Assembly (NCBI GenBank): GCA_031259845.1
Contig: JAIRKZ010000149.1
Coordinates: forward strand, 1 to 64,000
DNA length: 64,000 bases
Direction of reading: 5' to 3'
From: Tannerellaceae bacterium
GTDB lineage: Bacteria > Bacteroidota > Bacteroidia > Bacteroidales > Tannerellaceae
Made by a program: the position numbers and the translations under genes. The stretch's first letter is position 1. Each line of letters starts with the position of its first letter. Shown piece by piece: positions 37,163-47,034 of this stretch. The notes under the pieces are model-generated. The model made no database searches and had not been told where the DNA came from. It saw only the letters and a list, made by a program, of their open reading frames with translations.

Positions 37163-38542
37163 ATGAAAAAAAATATATGTGTGTGTGTTTGTCTGTTATT
37201 GGGGATTAGTGGGATAAAGGCCCAAAGTATTCCTGTTTTTAAGGATGGCGACAGGGTGGCATTTGTTGGAAATAGCATTACTTGCGGAGGGCATTACCAT
37301 TCTTATATCTGGTTGTATTATATGACCCGTTTCCCCAACCTGCGCATTGAAATATTTAATGAAGGGATTGGAGGAGATGACGCGCGTTTGATGTCAAAAC
37401 GTTTGGATAAGGTTTTTGAACACAAACCTACTGTGCTGGCATTAACTTTTGGAATGAATGATACAGGATATATGGATTTTACTCTTCCCGAAAATCAAAC
37501 GACCGGCGATAAAAATGTGATAACGGCTTGCAATGCTTATCAAGATATAGAGAAGGTTTACAAGCAACATTCGGAAGTAAGTAAAATACTCATAGGCGGA
37601 TCTCCTTACGATGAAACGACGCGTTTTAATAAGGTTCCTTTTCCTGGCAAGAATAAATATATGCAGGATATTTCAGATTTTCTGGAGAAGAGGGCGGAGG
37701 CAAACCGATGGGGCTATGTGGATTTCAATCGCCCAATGGTTAAGATTAACCAACGCGAACAACAAAAGGATTCTACTTATACCTTATGTGGTACTGATCG
37801 GGTTCATCCTACTACAGATGGTCACATGGTGATGGCTTGTCTTTTTTTGAAAGCGCAGGGATTGACCGGAAAACCTGTTGCCGACATCCGTATAGATGCG
37901 ATGACCAACAAGGTAAACCGTTCGGAAAACTGTCAGATTAATGATCTTGTCGTTACGAACGATAGTATTCGCTTTACCTATTTGGCTAATTCATTGCCTT
38001 ATCCGATAGACTGTTCACCTTATAACGGTGAAAAAAAGACACAGGCTGATGCTTTGAAAGTAATCCCTTTTATGGATGAAATGAATTGGGAAGGTCTGAC
38101 GGTAGATGGGTTGCCGGATGGTTACTGGTTGTTGAAAATAGACGGGAAGATCATCGCACGCTTGAATGCCCGAGAATTACAGCGTGGCATCAATATGGCT
38201 GTTTATGGTAATACGCCTCAAAATGAGCAGGCTCAGAAAATACGTTTCATGAATGAACAACGCTGGTTCATAGAACGTGAAATTCGTGAATACTATTGGA
38301 TTGAATACAATTTGATGCGTGATAAAGGAATGTTGTGGGCTGACAACGATGCAGCGGTTGATACATTGCGCAAGTACCGTAAGATTGATCCATTTGTAAA
38401 TATGTTGAAGGATTACTGGCTACGCTACATGAACAAGGGAATCCGTACCGACGGTGAGCAGGAACAGCAAAATTTGCAGGAACGTATCTATCAGGAGAAC
38501 AAGCCACAGACCTTGAAAGTAGTTTTAGTCAGGGTTCACTGA
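37163..38542 (+). CDS. SGNH/GDSL-type esterase
   Basis: This secreted protein has 459 residues, with a signal ending GIKAQS. The SGNH blocks are block I DRVAFVGNSIT (nucleophile Ser), block II NEGIGGDDA (Gly), block III LTFGMNDTG (Asn) and block V DRVHPTTDGH (Asp/His). A C-terminal extension of about 200 residues contains a poorly known domain. Between two rhamnosidases the likely role is removal of acetyl or other ester groups from a rhamnose-containing polysaccharide, as rhamnogalacturonan acetylesterases do. The exact substrate is inferred. Confidence 0.85.
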   Translation: MKKNICVCVCLLLGISGIKAQSIPVFKDGDRVAFVGNSITCGGHYHSYIWLYYMTRFPNLRIEIFNEGIGGDDARLMSKRLDKVFEHKPTVLALTFGMNDTGYMDFTLPENQTTGDKNVITACNAYQDIEKVYKQHSEVSKILIGGSPYDETTRFNKVPFPGKNKYMQDISDFLEKRAEANRWGYVDFNRPMVKINQREQQKDSTYTLCGTDRVHPTTDGHMVMACLFLKAQGLTGKPVADIRIDAMTNKVNRSENCQINDLVVTNDSIRFTYLANSLPYPIDCSPYNGEKKTQADALKVIPFMDEMNWEGLTVDGLPDGYWLLKIDGKIIARLNARELQRGINMAVYGNTPQNEQAQKIRFMNEQRWFIEREIREYYWIEYNLMRDKGMLWADNDAAVDTLRKYRKIDPFVNMLKDYWLRYMNKGIRTDGEQEQQNLQERIYQENKPQTLKVVLVRVH

Positions 38543-38588
38543 CCATAAAAAAAGAAAATATTATAAGAAAAATGAGAAGTAATAAATC

Positions 38589-41252
38589 ATGAATTATTCT
38601 ATTATAAAACTTTTTTTTGCATTACAGCTATGCGTATTGGGTTCATGTAGTACGATAGACGTTCGTGTTGCGAACCTGCGATGCGAATATATGAAGAATC
38701 CGTTATGTGTTGAGAACGCTCATCCGATGCTTCAATGGCAACTATTGTCGGAAAAACAAGGAAAGAGACAGAGCGCGTATCGTATCATAGTGTCAGGCGA
38801 TTCTTCTTTGATCGGGCAAAACCAAGGGGATTGCTGGGATTCGGGCAAGGTGTTTTCTTCGAAATCGCAAATCAGGTATCAAGGTAAAGAACTGTCTTCA
38901 ACCGAACAAGTCTATTGGAAGGTGATGGTATGGGATGAAAAAGATACCGCTTCCGAATGGAGCGATAAGGCTGAATGGACGACGGGTCTGCTACATCCAT
39001 CGGACTGGAAAGCCCAGTGGATAGGAGATAGGATAGATATGTATCCGGACTCTACATTGACTTTCCCCGCCCCTTACTTCCGCAAGGAATTTAGAGTGGG
39101 AAAACCTGTAAAAAAGGCGATGGCTTATGTGTGTGGGCTTGGTTTCTATGAACTGTATATGAATGGCAAGAAAACAGGCGACCAAGTGCTGGCGCCTGCC
39201 GTAACAAACTATGACAAACGAAGATTAAAGAACCTCCTCTATTATTATGACGACCAATCGACGCAACGTGTGTTATACAATGTGTTTGATATTACTAATC
39301 TATTGAAAAAAGAAGACAACGCCATCGGCATGGTCTTGGGAAACGGTTGGTACAACCAGCGCGACCGTATAGTGGAAGGATACATGTGGTATGACGTCCC
39401 GAAGATGATATTACAGTTGGATATTTACTATGAGGATGCTACTAAAGAAACGGTCGTTTCCGACGAGAGTTGGAAAACAACTACCGGACCATTATTGCAC
39501 GATGCTATCTTTACGGGTGAAGTATATGATGCGCGTAAGGAACTGGGGCAATGGAGTCGTGTCCTGTATGAAGATACCGGATGGAAATCCGCCATAACCG
39601 TTCGTCCTCCTGCGGGCGTGATGAGGGCGCAAACCGTACCGTTCAATAAAATCATGAACATTGTCGACGTTAGCTTTGAGCAGTTGGATGATTCTACCTG
39701 CCTCTTTACCTTGCCCGAGACCGCATCCGGCTGGTGCGCCCTGAACGTGGAAGGGAAAGCCGGAGACGAGGTACGCTTACGGTTTGTCAGTGAGGAAGAA
39801 TTGGATTATGGGCAGACAGACACCTACATTTTGAAAGGAGGCGGCAAGGAAGAATGGGAACCTCGGTTTACCTGGCACACCTTCAGATGGGTGGAGGCGA
39901 CAACCAGGGGAGTGAAGCTGTCGAAGGAAAGCCTGAGCGTAAAAAATATTTATACCGACGTGAAGAACGCTGGAACGTTCGAATGTTCCAACGAACTCTT
40001 CAATCGGATCGTTAAGGCATACGACCGTACTCTGCATGCCAACTTCAAAGGCGTTATAAGCAGTGATCCGCACCGCGAACGGCTGGCATATACAGGTGAC
40101 GGGCAGGTAATCGTGGAAAGCCTGCTCTACTCGTATGACATGACCCGTTTTCTCCGTAAGTTCATAGACGACATGGATGACGCCCGTAACAAAGTAACCG
40201 GCTATGTACCTCATACCGCGCCTTTCAGCGGAGGCGGCGGCGGTCCTGCCTGGGGCTCCGCTTACGTTATCATTCCTTGGGCATACTATTGCCATTACGG
40301 CGATACGGCGGTGTTGCGGAAACATTATGAAGGCATGAAGCAATGGATCGGATACCTCGGCACACGTACCGACGACAGAGGGCTTGTGGCGAGGGAAGAA
40401 CCCAACGGCTGGTGCCTGGGCGAGTGGTGTACCTTGTACAACCACATCGAAATCCCGGCGGAACTGGTCAATACGGCTTACTATTACCATATTACCCGCA
40501 TCATGATGGATGTGGCGGAAGTTTTAGGCAAGAAAGAGGATAAAACAGATTTTGCCGATTTATCCAAAACGATAAAGAATAACTTTAACGCTGCCTTTTT
40601 CAATCCCATCACCCACCATTATTGGGAAGGCAGGCAAGGGGCCGACGTCTTTTCTTTAGGTTTCGGTCTCGTACCGGACAATGAACAGGAAGCTGTCTTC
40701 TCCGCATTAGCGGAGCGTTTAGCAACGCTCGATTATCACTTTGATACCGGTATATTCGGCACTCCGCTGTTGCTTAAAGTATTGACGGAAAACGGTTGCG
40801 TTGATATGGCGTATACGCTAATGAACCAGCGGGATTTTCCGGGATATGCCTACCTGCTGGACAACAAGAACAGTACCTTGTGGGAAACATGGGACGGAGG
40901 TGGCGACCTGGGTGGACGCGGGCATTGTCATCCTATGTTTGGAAGTGTAGTTTCGTGGTTTTACGAATCATTGGCAGGCATAAAGCCAGACAAGTACCGG
41001 GCGGGAATGAAGCATTTCTACATTGCTCCGGCTCCCATACGGGATTTGAGCTATTGCAAGGCTTCATACGTCACGCTGTATGGAAAAATCGCTTCGGAAT
41101 GGAAGGTGGATGAAGGCGGTAATCTTGAGTTATGGGTAGAGGTTCCGGCAAATACTTCTGCTACGGTCATCCTTCCCAAATGGGGAAATACTCCGGAAAG
41201 GAAACCGCTGGAAATCTTGTCAGGGTTACATCATTTTACCGTATTAAAGTAA
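38589..41252 (+). CDS. alpha-L-rhamnosidase (GH78), lipoprotein
   Basis: This is the second GH78 enzyme, 887 residues, with a lipoprotein signal (ALQLCVLGSCS, lipobox Cys near residue 20), so it is probably anchored in the outer or periplasmic membrane face. VRVANLRCEYMKNPLCVENAHP is the family opening. The catalytic stretch reads SDPHRERLAYTGDG, where the usual DCP is changed to SDP while the ER...GD part is kept. The C-terminal STLWETWDGG and GGRGHCHPMFGSVVSWFYE are typical. It differs clearly from the first GH78, so the two probably cut different linkages of the same glycan. It is the last gene of the locus. Confidence 0.92.
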   Translation: MNYSIIKLFFALQLCVLGSCSTIDVRVANLRCEYMKNPLCVENAHPMLQWQLLSEKQGKRQSAYRIIVSGDSSLIGQNQGDCWDSGKVFSSKSQIRYQGKELSSTEQVYWKVMVWDEKDTASEWSDKAEWTTGLLHPSDWKAQWIGDRIDMYPDSTLTFPAPYFRKEFRVGKPVKKAMAYVCGLGFYELYMNGKKTGDQVLAPAVTNYDKRRLKNLLYYYDDQSTQRVLYNVFDITNLLKKEDNAIGMVLGNGWYNQRDRIVEGYMWYDVPKMILQLDIYYEDATKETVVSDESWKTTTGPLLHDAIFTGEVYDARKELGQWSRVLYEDTGWKSAITVRPPAGVMRAQTVPFNKIMNIVDVSFEQLDDSTCLFTLPETASGWCALNVEGKAGDEVRLRFVSEEELDYGQTDTYILKGGGKEEWEPRFTWHTFRWVEATTRGVKLSKESLSVKNIYTDVKNAGTFECSNELFNRIVKAYDRTLHANFKGVISSDPHRERLAYTGDGQVIVESLLYSYDMTRFLRKFIDDMDDARNKVTGYVPHTAPFSGGGGGPAWGSAYVIIPWAYYCHYGDTAVLRKHYEGMKQWIGYLGTRTDDRGLVAREEPNGWCLGEWCTLYNHIEIPAELVNTAYYYHITRIMMDVAEVLGKKEDKTDFADLSKTIKNNFNAAFFNPITHHYWEGRQGADVFSLGFGLVPDNEQEAVFSALAERLATLDYHFDTGIFGTPLLLKVLTENGCVDMAYTLMNQRDFPGYAYLLDNKNSTLWETWDGGGDLGGRGHCHPMFGSVVSWFYESLAGIKPDKYRAGMKHFYIAPAPIRDLSYCKASYVTLYGKIASEWKVDEGGNLELWVEVPANTSATVILPKWGNTPERKPLEILSGLHHFTVLK

Positions 41253-41275
41253 TTGTAAGTTGAATATATAAGCGC

Positions 41276-41622
41276 AGGGGTGTACGACAAAATTCCTAAT
41301 CAGCTTTCTTTTACATCGCAGCACCCCCCATGCAGCAACCCATTCAACGAAAAAAAGCGAACAGGCCAGACATGGTACATAAAGCCCCCCCCTTGCTTTC
41401 ACCCCAAACAATTAAAAAATATCCGATTTTCAGTCACACCTATCTGTTGGAATATAAGAGCCTTATGTGAAATGTGACTGAAAACAGCGAAAAAAATAAA
41501 GTTTTTGTATGCTCCTATACCGCGTAACGTATAGATATGATTAGGGATTAGATAAGCTGCCCCAACATTTTACACCGGTTTACCGGGATTGGAATCTATA
41601 AGGAATTTTGTCGTATACCCCT
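41276..41622. mobile_element. 347-bp element with 25-bp terminal inverted repeats
   Basis: The left end (41276-41300) starts AGGGGTGTACGACAAAATTC and the right end (41598-41622), reverse-complemented, starts AGGGGTATACGACAAAATTC. The 25-base ends match at 23 positions. No gene lies inside; the 65-residue ORF at 41280 is a read-through of the repeat. An inner perfect inverted repeat TTTTCAGTCACA/TGTGACTGAAAA is near 41427-41484. No target duplication is obvious. The layout resembles a MITE, and a related end occurs alone at 6391-6427. Confidence 0.55.
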
Positions 41623-41725
41623 TTTATGAGACACGCTTATAAATCGAATATTTTTATCTAAGTTTCTCCTATAAATGTTTTGTAACATTTTTATTCATCT
41701 GTGTGACAACTCAATTATTATCATG

Positions 41726-41733
41726 TATATTTG
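41726..41733 (+). promoter_or_regulatory. fumarase -7 element
   Basis: TATATTTG lies 34 bases before the ATG at 41767, giving a leader of about 27 bases. Confidence 0.5.
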
Positions 41734-41766
41734 CCATTAAAATAATCATTCATAAATTATAGCGAT

Positions 41767-43383
41767 ATGGCAATACCTCCGTTTAAGTATCAGGAACCGT
41801 TTCCTATGGGAAAGGATACGACCGAGTATTATTTGTTGACGAAAGAATATGTGTCGGTTACCGGGTTTGAAGGAAAAGAAATTCTGAAAGTAGAAGAAGA
41901 AGGATTAACCAGGCTGGCTAACGCCGCTTTCCGTGATGTGGCTTTTTATCTGCGCCCGGAACATCAGGCGCAGGTAGCGAAGGTTCTTTCCGACCCCGAA
42001 GCCAGCGACAATGATAAATTCGTAGCGCTGACTTTCCTGCGTAATGCGGAAGTATCGGCAAAAGGTAAACTTCCTTTCTGCCAGGATACGGGCACGGCTA
42101 TTATCACAGGTAAAAAAGGGCAGCAGGTGTGGACTGGCGGCAATGATGAAGAAGCGCTGTCGGAAGGCGTTTATAAAACATATACCGAAGAGAATCTGCG
42201 TTATTCGCAAAATGCGCCGCTGGATATGTATAAGGAAATCAACACAGGCTGTAACCTGCCGGCGCAGATTGACATATATGCTACGCAAGGGAATGAATAT
42301 AAATTCCTTTGTATTGCAAAAGGAGGCGGTTCGGCCAACAAAACCTATCTGTATCAGGAAACAAAGGCATTACTGACGCCAGATAAATTAGTTTCGTTCT
42401 TAGTGGAAAAGATGAAAACCTTAGGTACGGCCGCCTGTCCTCCGTATCACATTGCTTTTGCCATTGGCGGTACTTCTGCCGAAGCCAACCTGAAAACAGT
42501 TAAATTAGCCTCCGCCCATTATTATGACAATCTCCCTGTTTCGGGAAATGAAGGCGGACGGGCTTTCCGTGATATCGAATTAGAAAAGAAAGTCTTGGAA
42601 GAAGCGTGCCGGATTGGTTTGGGAGCGCAGTTTGGCGGAAAATACTTTGCGCACGACGTACGCATTATCCGTTTGCCTCGCCATGGCGCTTCCTGCCCGG
42701 TAGGGATGGGCGTATCCTGTTCTGCCGACCGCAATATCAAAGCAAAAATAAATAAGGAAGGTATCTGGATTGAAAAGCTGGAAACCAATCCGGGACGATT
42801 TATCCCCGAAGAATACCGTAAAGCAGGAGAAGGCGAAGCCGTAAAGATTAACCTGAACCAACCGATGGCCGGCATCCTTCGCGAGTTGGATAAATACCCG
42901 GTATCTACCCGGCTTTCTTTAACGGGAACAATTGTAGTGGGGCGCGATATAGCCCATGCGAAGCTAAAAGAGCGGCTGGATAGCGGGCAAGGATTGCCCC
43001 AGTACATCAAAGACCATCCCATTTATTATGCCGGCCCGGCAAAGACGCCGGAAGGTATGGCTTCCGGTTCTTTCGGCCCAACAACGGCCGGACGTATGGA
43101 TTCTTACGTAGACTTATTTCAGGAAAACGGCGGCAGCATGGTGATGATAGCCAAAGGCAACCGGAGCCAGCAAGTAACCGACGCCTGTAAAAAACACGGC
43201 GGATTCTATCTGGGAAGCATAGGAGGCCCGGCAGCTATTCTGGCGCAGGACAGTATTAAAAGAGTAGAATGCCTCGAATACCCGGAATTGGGTATGGAAG
43301 CTATTTGGAAAATCGAAGTAGAAGATTTCCCCGCCTTTATTCTGGTGGATAACAAAGGTAACGACTTCTTTAAACAGTTATAA
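41767..43383 (+). CDS. fumA: class I fumarate hydratase
   Basis: This 538-residue oxygen-sensitive [4Fe-4S] enzyme interconverts fumarate and malate. It has the single-chain layout of FumA/FumB, with alpha and beta domains fused. Cluster cysteines are expected in [21 protein letters not shown] and [18 protein letters not shown]...CPVGMG. The beta domain has [15 protein letters not shown] and [14 protein letters not shown]. In Bacteroidales it serves the reductive branch that makes succinate and propionate. It is a single gene with its own promoter and shares a bidirectional terminator with pnp. The name fumB would be equally valid. Confidence 0.92.
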   Translation: MAIPPFKYQEPFPMGKDTTEYYLLTKEYVSVTGFEGKEILKVEEEGLTRLANAAFRDVAFYLRPEHQAQVAKVLSDPEASDNDKFVALTFLRNAEVSAKGKLPFCQDTGTAIITGKKGQQVWTGGNDEEALSEGVYKTYTEENLRYSQNAPLDMYKEINTGCNLPAQIDIYATQGNEYKFLCIAKGGGSANKTYLYQETKALLTPDKLVSFLVEKMKTLGTAACPPYHIAFAIGGTSAEANLKTVKLASAHYYDNLPVSGNEGGRAFRDIELEKKVLEEACRIGLGAQFGGKYFAHDVRIIRLPRHGASCPVGMGVSCSADRNIKAKINKEGIWIEKLETNPGRFIPEEYRKAGEGEAVKINLNQPMAGILRELDKYPVSTRLSLTGTIVVGRDIAHAKLKERLDSGQGLPQYIKDHPIYYAGPAKTPEGMASGSFGPTTAGRMDSYVDLFQENGGSMVMIAKGNRSQQVTDACKKHGGFYLGSIGGPAAILAQDSIKRVECLEYPELGMEAIWKIEVEDFPAFILVDNKGNDFFKQL

Positions 43384-43401
43384 AAGCGGCCTGCGCAATA
43401 C

Positions 43402-43440
43402 AAAAAAACGGAACGTATTCATTTACGTTCCGTTTTTTTT
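43402..43440. terminator. bidirectional terminator between fumarase and pnp
   Basis: ACGGAACGTA (43408-43417) and TACGTTCCGT (43424-43433) pair perfectly around a six-base loop. A runs precede and T runs follow, so the hairpin works on both strands for the two convergent genes. Confidence 0.9.
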
Positions 43441-43472
43441 GTGTATTCTTGTTTAAAAGAATCGTCCGGCTA

Positions 43473-45674
43473 TTAATAGCGCGGCGGGCGGTTGCTGCGT
43501 TGCCCGTTCCTGTCGCTACGGTCGTTACGTTCCATGCGCGGCGGGCGTTCTTCGTACCCTTCGGGTTTAGGCAATAATACTCTGCGGGAAAGTTTGAATT
43601 TGCCTGTTTTGGGGTCGATATCTACTAATTTTACTTGTATAACGTCGCCTTCTTTCAATCCGGCTTGTTCTACTGTATCCAATCGTTTCCAGTCTATTTC
43701 GGAGATATGAAGCAGGCCGTCTTTGCCTGACATAAATTCAACGAAAGCGCCATAAGGCATAACGGAAGAAATCTTTCCTTCATACGTTTCGCCTATTTCA
43801 GGGACGGCCACAATAGCTTTGATAGCTCGCATGGCTGCATCAATCGTTTCTTTATTCGTGCCGGATACTTCTATCTTACCTACGCCGTCTATCTCTTCAA
43901 TAGAAATAATGGCCCCTGTTTTCTCCTGTATTCCCTGAATAATCTTTCCGCCCGGGCCAATGATAGCGCCGATGAATTCTTTGGGCACCGTCAGTGATTC
44001 AATGCGCGGGGCATGCGGTTTCAAATCTTCACGGGGTTCTGCAATCGTTTCCGTCAGTTTACCCAGGATGTGCATCCGCCCTTCTTTAGCCTGGGCTAAT
44101 GCTTTTTCAAGGATTTCATAAGAAAGCCCGTCTACTTTGATGTCCATTTGGGTAGCTGTGATGCCGTCTTTTGTGCCGGTTACCTTAAAGTCCATGTCGC
44201 CCAAGTGGTCTTCATCTCCCAGAATATCGGAAAGAACGGCAAATTTACTCCCTTTATTTTCTGAAATCAGTCCCATGGCAATACCGGAAACAGGTTTCTT
44301 TATCTTCACGCCTGCGTCCATTAGCGCGAGCGTCCCGGCGCAAACCGTAGCCATGGAAGAAGAACCGTTCGATTCAAGAATATCCGAAACAACGCGGATT
44401 ACATAAGGATAATCGGCAGGAATCATCCGCTTGAGCGCCCGGTGGGCCAGATTGCCATGACCTACTTCCCTGCGCCCTACGCCCCGTGAGGCTTTTGCTT
44501 CTCCGGTAGAGAAAGGAGGGAAGTTATAATGTAAGAGGAAACGTTCTTTGCCGTGATTCAGTACGTCGTCTACTGTTTTTTCATCGGCTTTTGTTCCCAG
44601 TGTCAATGTCGTAAGCGATTGGGTTTCTCCCCGGGTAAAGACGGCGGATCCGTGAGGTCCCGGCAGGAAATCAACTTCACACCAGATAGGGCGAATCTCT
44701 GTTGTTTTACGGCCATCCAGGCGTTTTCCTTCATCCAGAATGGCGCGGCGCATCGCTTCTTTTTCTACATCGTGATAGTAGCGGCCTATCATTTCGGCTT
44801 TTTCTTCTAATTCTTCTTCCGTAAAATTTGTTCTGTATTCTTCCACAATCTTTTCAAAAGCATCGGAACGTTCCTGTTTGGAAGAGCCGGAAAGGGCTAC
44901 GGCATATACTTTGTCGTAACATTTATCGCGCACATCCTTACGCAGTTCGTCGTCGTTTACTTCGTGGTCGTATTCGCGTTTTGTCAGCTTGCCGCAAGCT
45001 TCCGACAGTTCAAGTTGTACCTGGCATTGTAGCTTAATCGCTTCGTGGGCAACCTTGATGGCTTCGAGCATTTCGGCTTCCTGTACTTCATCCATTTCGC
45101 CTTCTACCATCATGATATTATCCATCGTAGCGCCTACCATAATATCAATATCCGCTTTTTCCAGTTCGGAGAAAGTAGGGTTAAGGATAAACCTGCCGTC
45201 TATACGGGCCACACGAACCTCGGAGATAGGTCCGTTAAAAGGTATATCGGACACAGCTAACGCCGCAGACGCAGCCAAACCTGCCAGGGCGTCCGGCATA
45301 TCGTTACCGTCGGATGAAAATAATATAATATTAACGAATACTTCTGCATGATAGTTGTCGGGAAAAAGCGGACGAAGCGCACGGTCTACTAAGCGTGAAG
45401 TAAGTATTTCATAATCGGAAGCTTTTCCTTCTCTTCTTGTAAAGCCGCCCGGGAAACGGCCATACGCTGAGAATTTTTCTTTATATTCAACCTGTAGAGG
45501 CATAAAATCAACACCGGGGTTTGCATCTTTAGCGGCAGTCACAGCGGCAAGCAGCATTGTATTACCCATACGGACGGTAACAGCGCCATCGGCTTGTTTT
45601 GCCAATTTCCCGGTTTCGATGGTGATCGTCCTTCCGTCACCTAAATCGATCGTCTTGTTAATTGGATTAACCAT
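43473..45674 (-). CDS. pnp: polyribonucleotide nucleotidyltransferase
   Basis: This 733-residue 3'-5' phosphorolytic exoribonuclease acts in mRNA decay. Two RNase PH domains ([20 protein letters not shown] at the start; [17 protein letters not shown] in the second) flank an alpha-helical linker. A KH domain ([21 protein letters not shown]) and an S1 domain ([28 protein letters not shown]) follow, and a basic Arg/Asn-rich tail ends the protein. A minus-strand -7 box (TACCTTTG, 45714-45721) overlaps the track start at 45716, so I chose the ATG at 45674 ([12 protein letters not shown]), the usual start in the family. Confidence 0.95.
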   Translation of the reverse strand: MVNPINKTIDLGDGRTITIETGKLAKQADGAVTVRMGNTMLLAAVTAAKDANPGVDFMPLQVEYKEKFSAYGRFPGGFTRREGKASDYEILTSRLVDRALRPLFPDNYHAEVFVNIILFSSDGNDMPDALAGLAASAALAVSDIPFNGPISEVRVARIDGRFILNPTFSELEKADIDIMVGATMDNIMMVEGEMDEVQEAEMLEAIKVAHEAIKLQCQVQLELSEACGKLTKREYDHEVNDDELRKDVRDKCYDKVYAVALSGSSKQERSDAFEKIVEEYRTNFTEEELEEKAEMIGRYYHDVEKEAMRRAILDEGKRLDGRKTTEIRPIWCEVDFLPGPHGSAVFTRGETQSLTTLTLGTKADEKTVDDVLNHGKERFLLHYNFPPFSTGEAKASRGVGRREVGHGNLAHRALKRMIPADYPYVIRVVSDILESNGSSSMATVCAGTLALMDAGVKIKKPVSGIAMGLISENKGSKFAVLSDILGDEDHLGDMDFKVTGTKDGITATQMDIKVDGLSYEILEKALAQAKEGRMHILGKLTETIAEPREDLKPHAPRIESLTVPKEFIGAIIGPGGKIIQGIQEKTGAIISIEEIDGVGKIEVSGTNKETIDAAMRAIKAIVAVPEIGETYEGKISSVMPYGAFVEFMSGKDGLLHISEIDWKRLDTVEQAGLKEGDVIQVKLVDIDPKTGKFKLSRRVLLPKPEGYEERPPRMERNDRSDRNGQRSNRPPRY

Positions 45675-45713
45675 AATTTTTAATATTCTTATTTTTCGTC
45701 TGTAAAATCGGGG

Positions 45714-45721
45714 CAAAGGTA
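45714..45721 (-). promoter_or_regulatory. pnp -7 element
   Basis: CAAAGGTA on the plus strand is TACCTTTG on the minus strand. It predicts a transcript start near 45708 and a leader of about 34 bases, which rules out the upstream ATG. Confidence 0.5.
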
Positions 45722-45837
45722 ATGAAAGTTTATCTGTTAAATGTATGTGAAAGCAATAAATAACTCGTTATAAGCCCTTTTTTGTAAAATAATTTGTAAG
45801 AAACAGCTTATAATTACGGTTCGATTGCAAATTACTG

Positions 45838-45845
45838 TATATTTG
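45838..45845 (+). promoter_or_regulatory. -7 element of the DUF4369/TlpA-like gene
   Basis: TATATTTG lies 32 bases before the ATG at 45877. Confidence 0.5.
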
Positions 45846-45876
45846 CATCCGAATAGCAAAATTTTGAGAAAGAAAT

Positions 45877-47034
45877 ATGAGACGGATAACTGCGCATCTG
45901 ATGTTGGCTCTCGGGGCAATACTTGTTTTATTTACAGCATGTAATGGTAATAGTTTTACGGTTAAGGGCGTAGTCTCCGGCGCTAACGGGCAGGTTATGT
46001 TTCTTGAAAATGTAGGAGTTTCGTCTGTGGAAACATTGGATTCGGTTAAACTTAATGCTGCGGGTAAATTTTCATTTAGCCAATCCCGCCCCCAGTATCC
46101 TGACTTTTACCGGTTGCGCCTGAATAACCAGTTGATCAATTTCTCGATTGATTCTACAGAAACCGTTTCTTTTAACGCTGATGCGGGTACGTTTGCGACT
46201 TCTTATATAGTAGAAGGTTCCGATAATTCAAAAGCGATCAAACAAATAACGCTGGCCCAGTTAGACGCCAATCAGGCTATCGGGCGGTTACGCAAAGATT
46301 ACGACAGTAAATTGATTTCCGATACTATCTACCGCGAACAGGTGTTGGAAGCAGCCGAGGCTTACAGGGAAGTGGCGCGCCGGTATATTTATTCAGCGCC
46401 CATGTCTACGGCTGCCTATTATGCGTTGTTCCAGCAAATAGACGGCCTGTACTTCTTTAATCTGTATGATAAAGACGATTCAAAGGCGTATGGCGCCGTT
46501 GCCACGAGTTATGATTTTAATTATCCGGAAAGCGCCCGTGCAAAGCATCTCCATAACCTGGCATTACAATCAATTAAAGTAATCCGCCAGCAACGGGTGC
46601 TTGATACGGAGACTGTAAACGTTCAAGAGATAAATTACCTGGATATAACGCTGCCAAACCTGTACGGAGAGATTGTTAAGTTGTCCGAAGTAGCCGAAGG
46701 GAAAACGGTTCTGGTAAATTTTACGGCCTATCAAAGCGAATGGTCGCCCGCTCTGAATATGGATTTTGCCGGATTATATGAAAAATACAATACGAAAGGA
46801 TTCACCATCTATCAGGTATCATTAGATATCGACAAACATTTCTGGAAGAATGTGGCGTCTAAATTGCCCTGGACATGCGTTCACGATCCCGAAGCAGCTT
46901 ATTCCCAGATAGCGGCGCTCTATAATGTAAAACAATTACCCGCGCTATTCCTCATTAATAAAAAAGGCGAAATAGTTAAACGCATTGAAGATTTAAGAGC
47001 GCTTGACGAAGATGTCAGTCAAGCAGTCAGGTAA
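45877..47034 (+). CDS. DUF4369/thioredoxin-fold lipoprotein lacking CxxC
   Basis: This 385-residue lipoprotein has a signal ending VLFTACNG (Cys near residue 22). The N-terminal DUF4369 domain (FTVKGVVSGANGQVMFLENV) is a common partner of TlpA/ResA-type thioredoxins in Bacteroidetes. The C-terminal domain from about residue 245 (LPNLYGEIVKLSEVAEGKTVLVNFTA) has the thioredoxin fold with cis-Pro loop QLPALFLINKKGE. Where relatives have WCxxC this protein reads AYQSEWSPAL, without cysteine. It therefore probably no longer does disulfide chemistry. Its stop abuts the stop of the convergent porin gene. Confidence 0.8.
   Translation: MRRITAHLMLALGAILVLFTACNGNSFTVKGVVSGANGQVMFLENVGVSSVETLDSVKLNAAGKFSFSQSRPQYPDFYRLRLNNQLINFSIDSTETVSFNADAGTFATSYIVEGSDNSKAIKQITLAQLDANQAIGRLRKDYDSKLISDTIYREQVLEAAEAYREVARRYIYSAPMSTAAYYALFQQIDGLYFFNLYDKDDSKAYGAVATSYDFNYPESARAKHLHNLALQSIKVIRQQRVLDTETVNVQEINYLDITLPNLYGEIVKLSEVAEGKTVLVNFTAYQSEWSPALNMDFAGLYEKYNTKGFTIYQVSLDIDKHFWKNVASKLPWTCVHDPEAAYSQIAALYNVKQLPALFLINKKGEIVKRIEDLRALDEDVSQAVR

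Noticed and set aside
41280-41477. 65-residue ORF in the intergenic element, similar at its start to the minus-strand ORF ending near 6426
   Set aside because: The peptide similarity (MYDKIPNQLSFT versus MYGKIPGQLSFT) comes from the shared DNA repeat end, not from a protein family.
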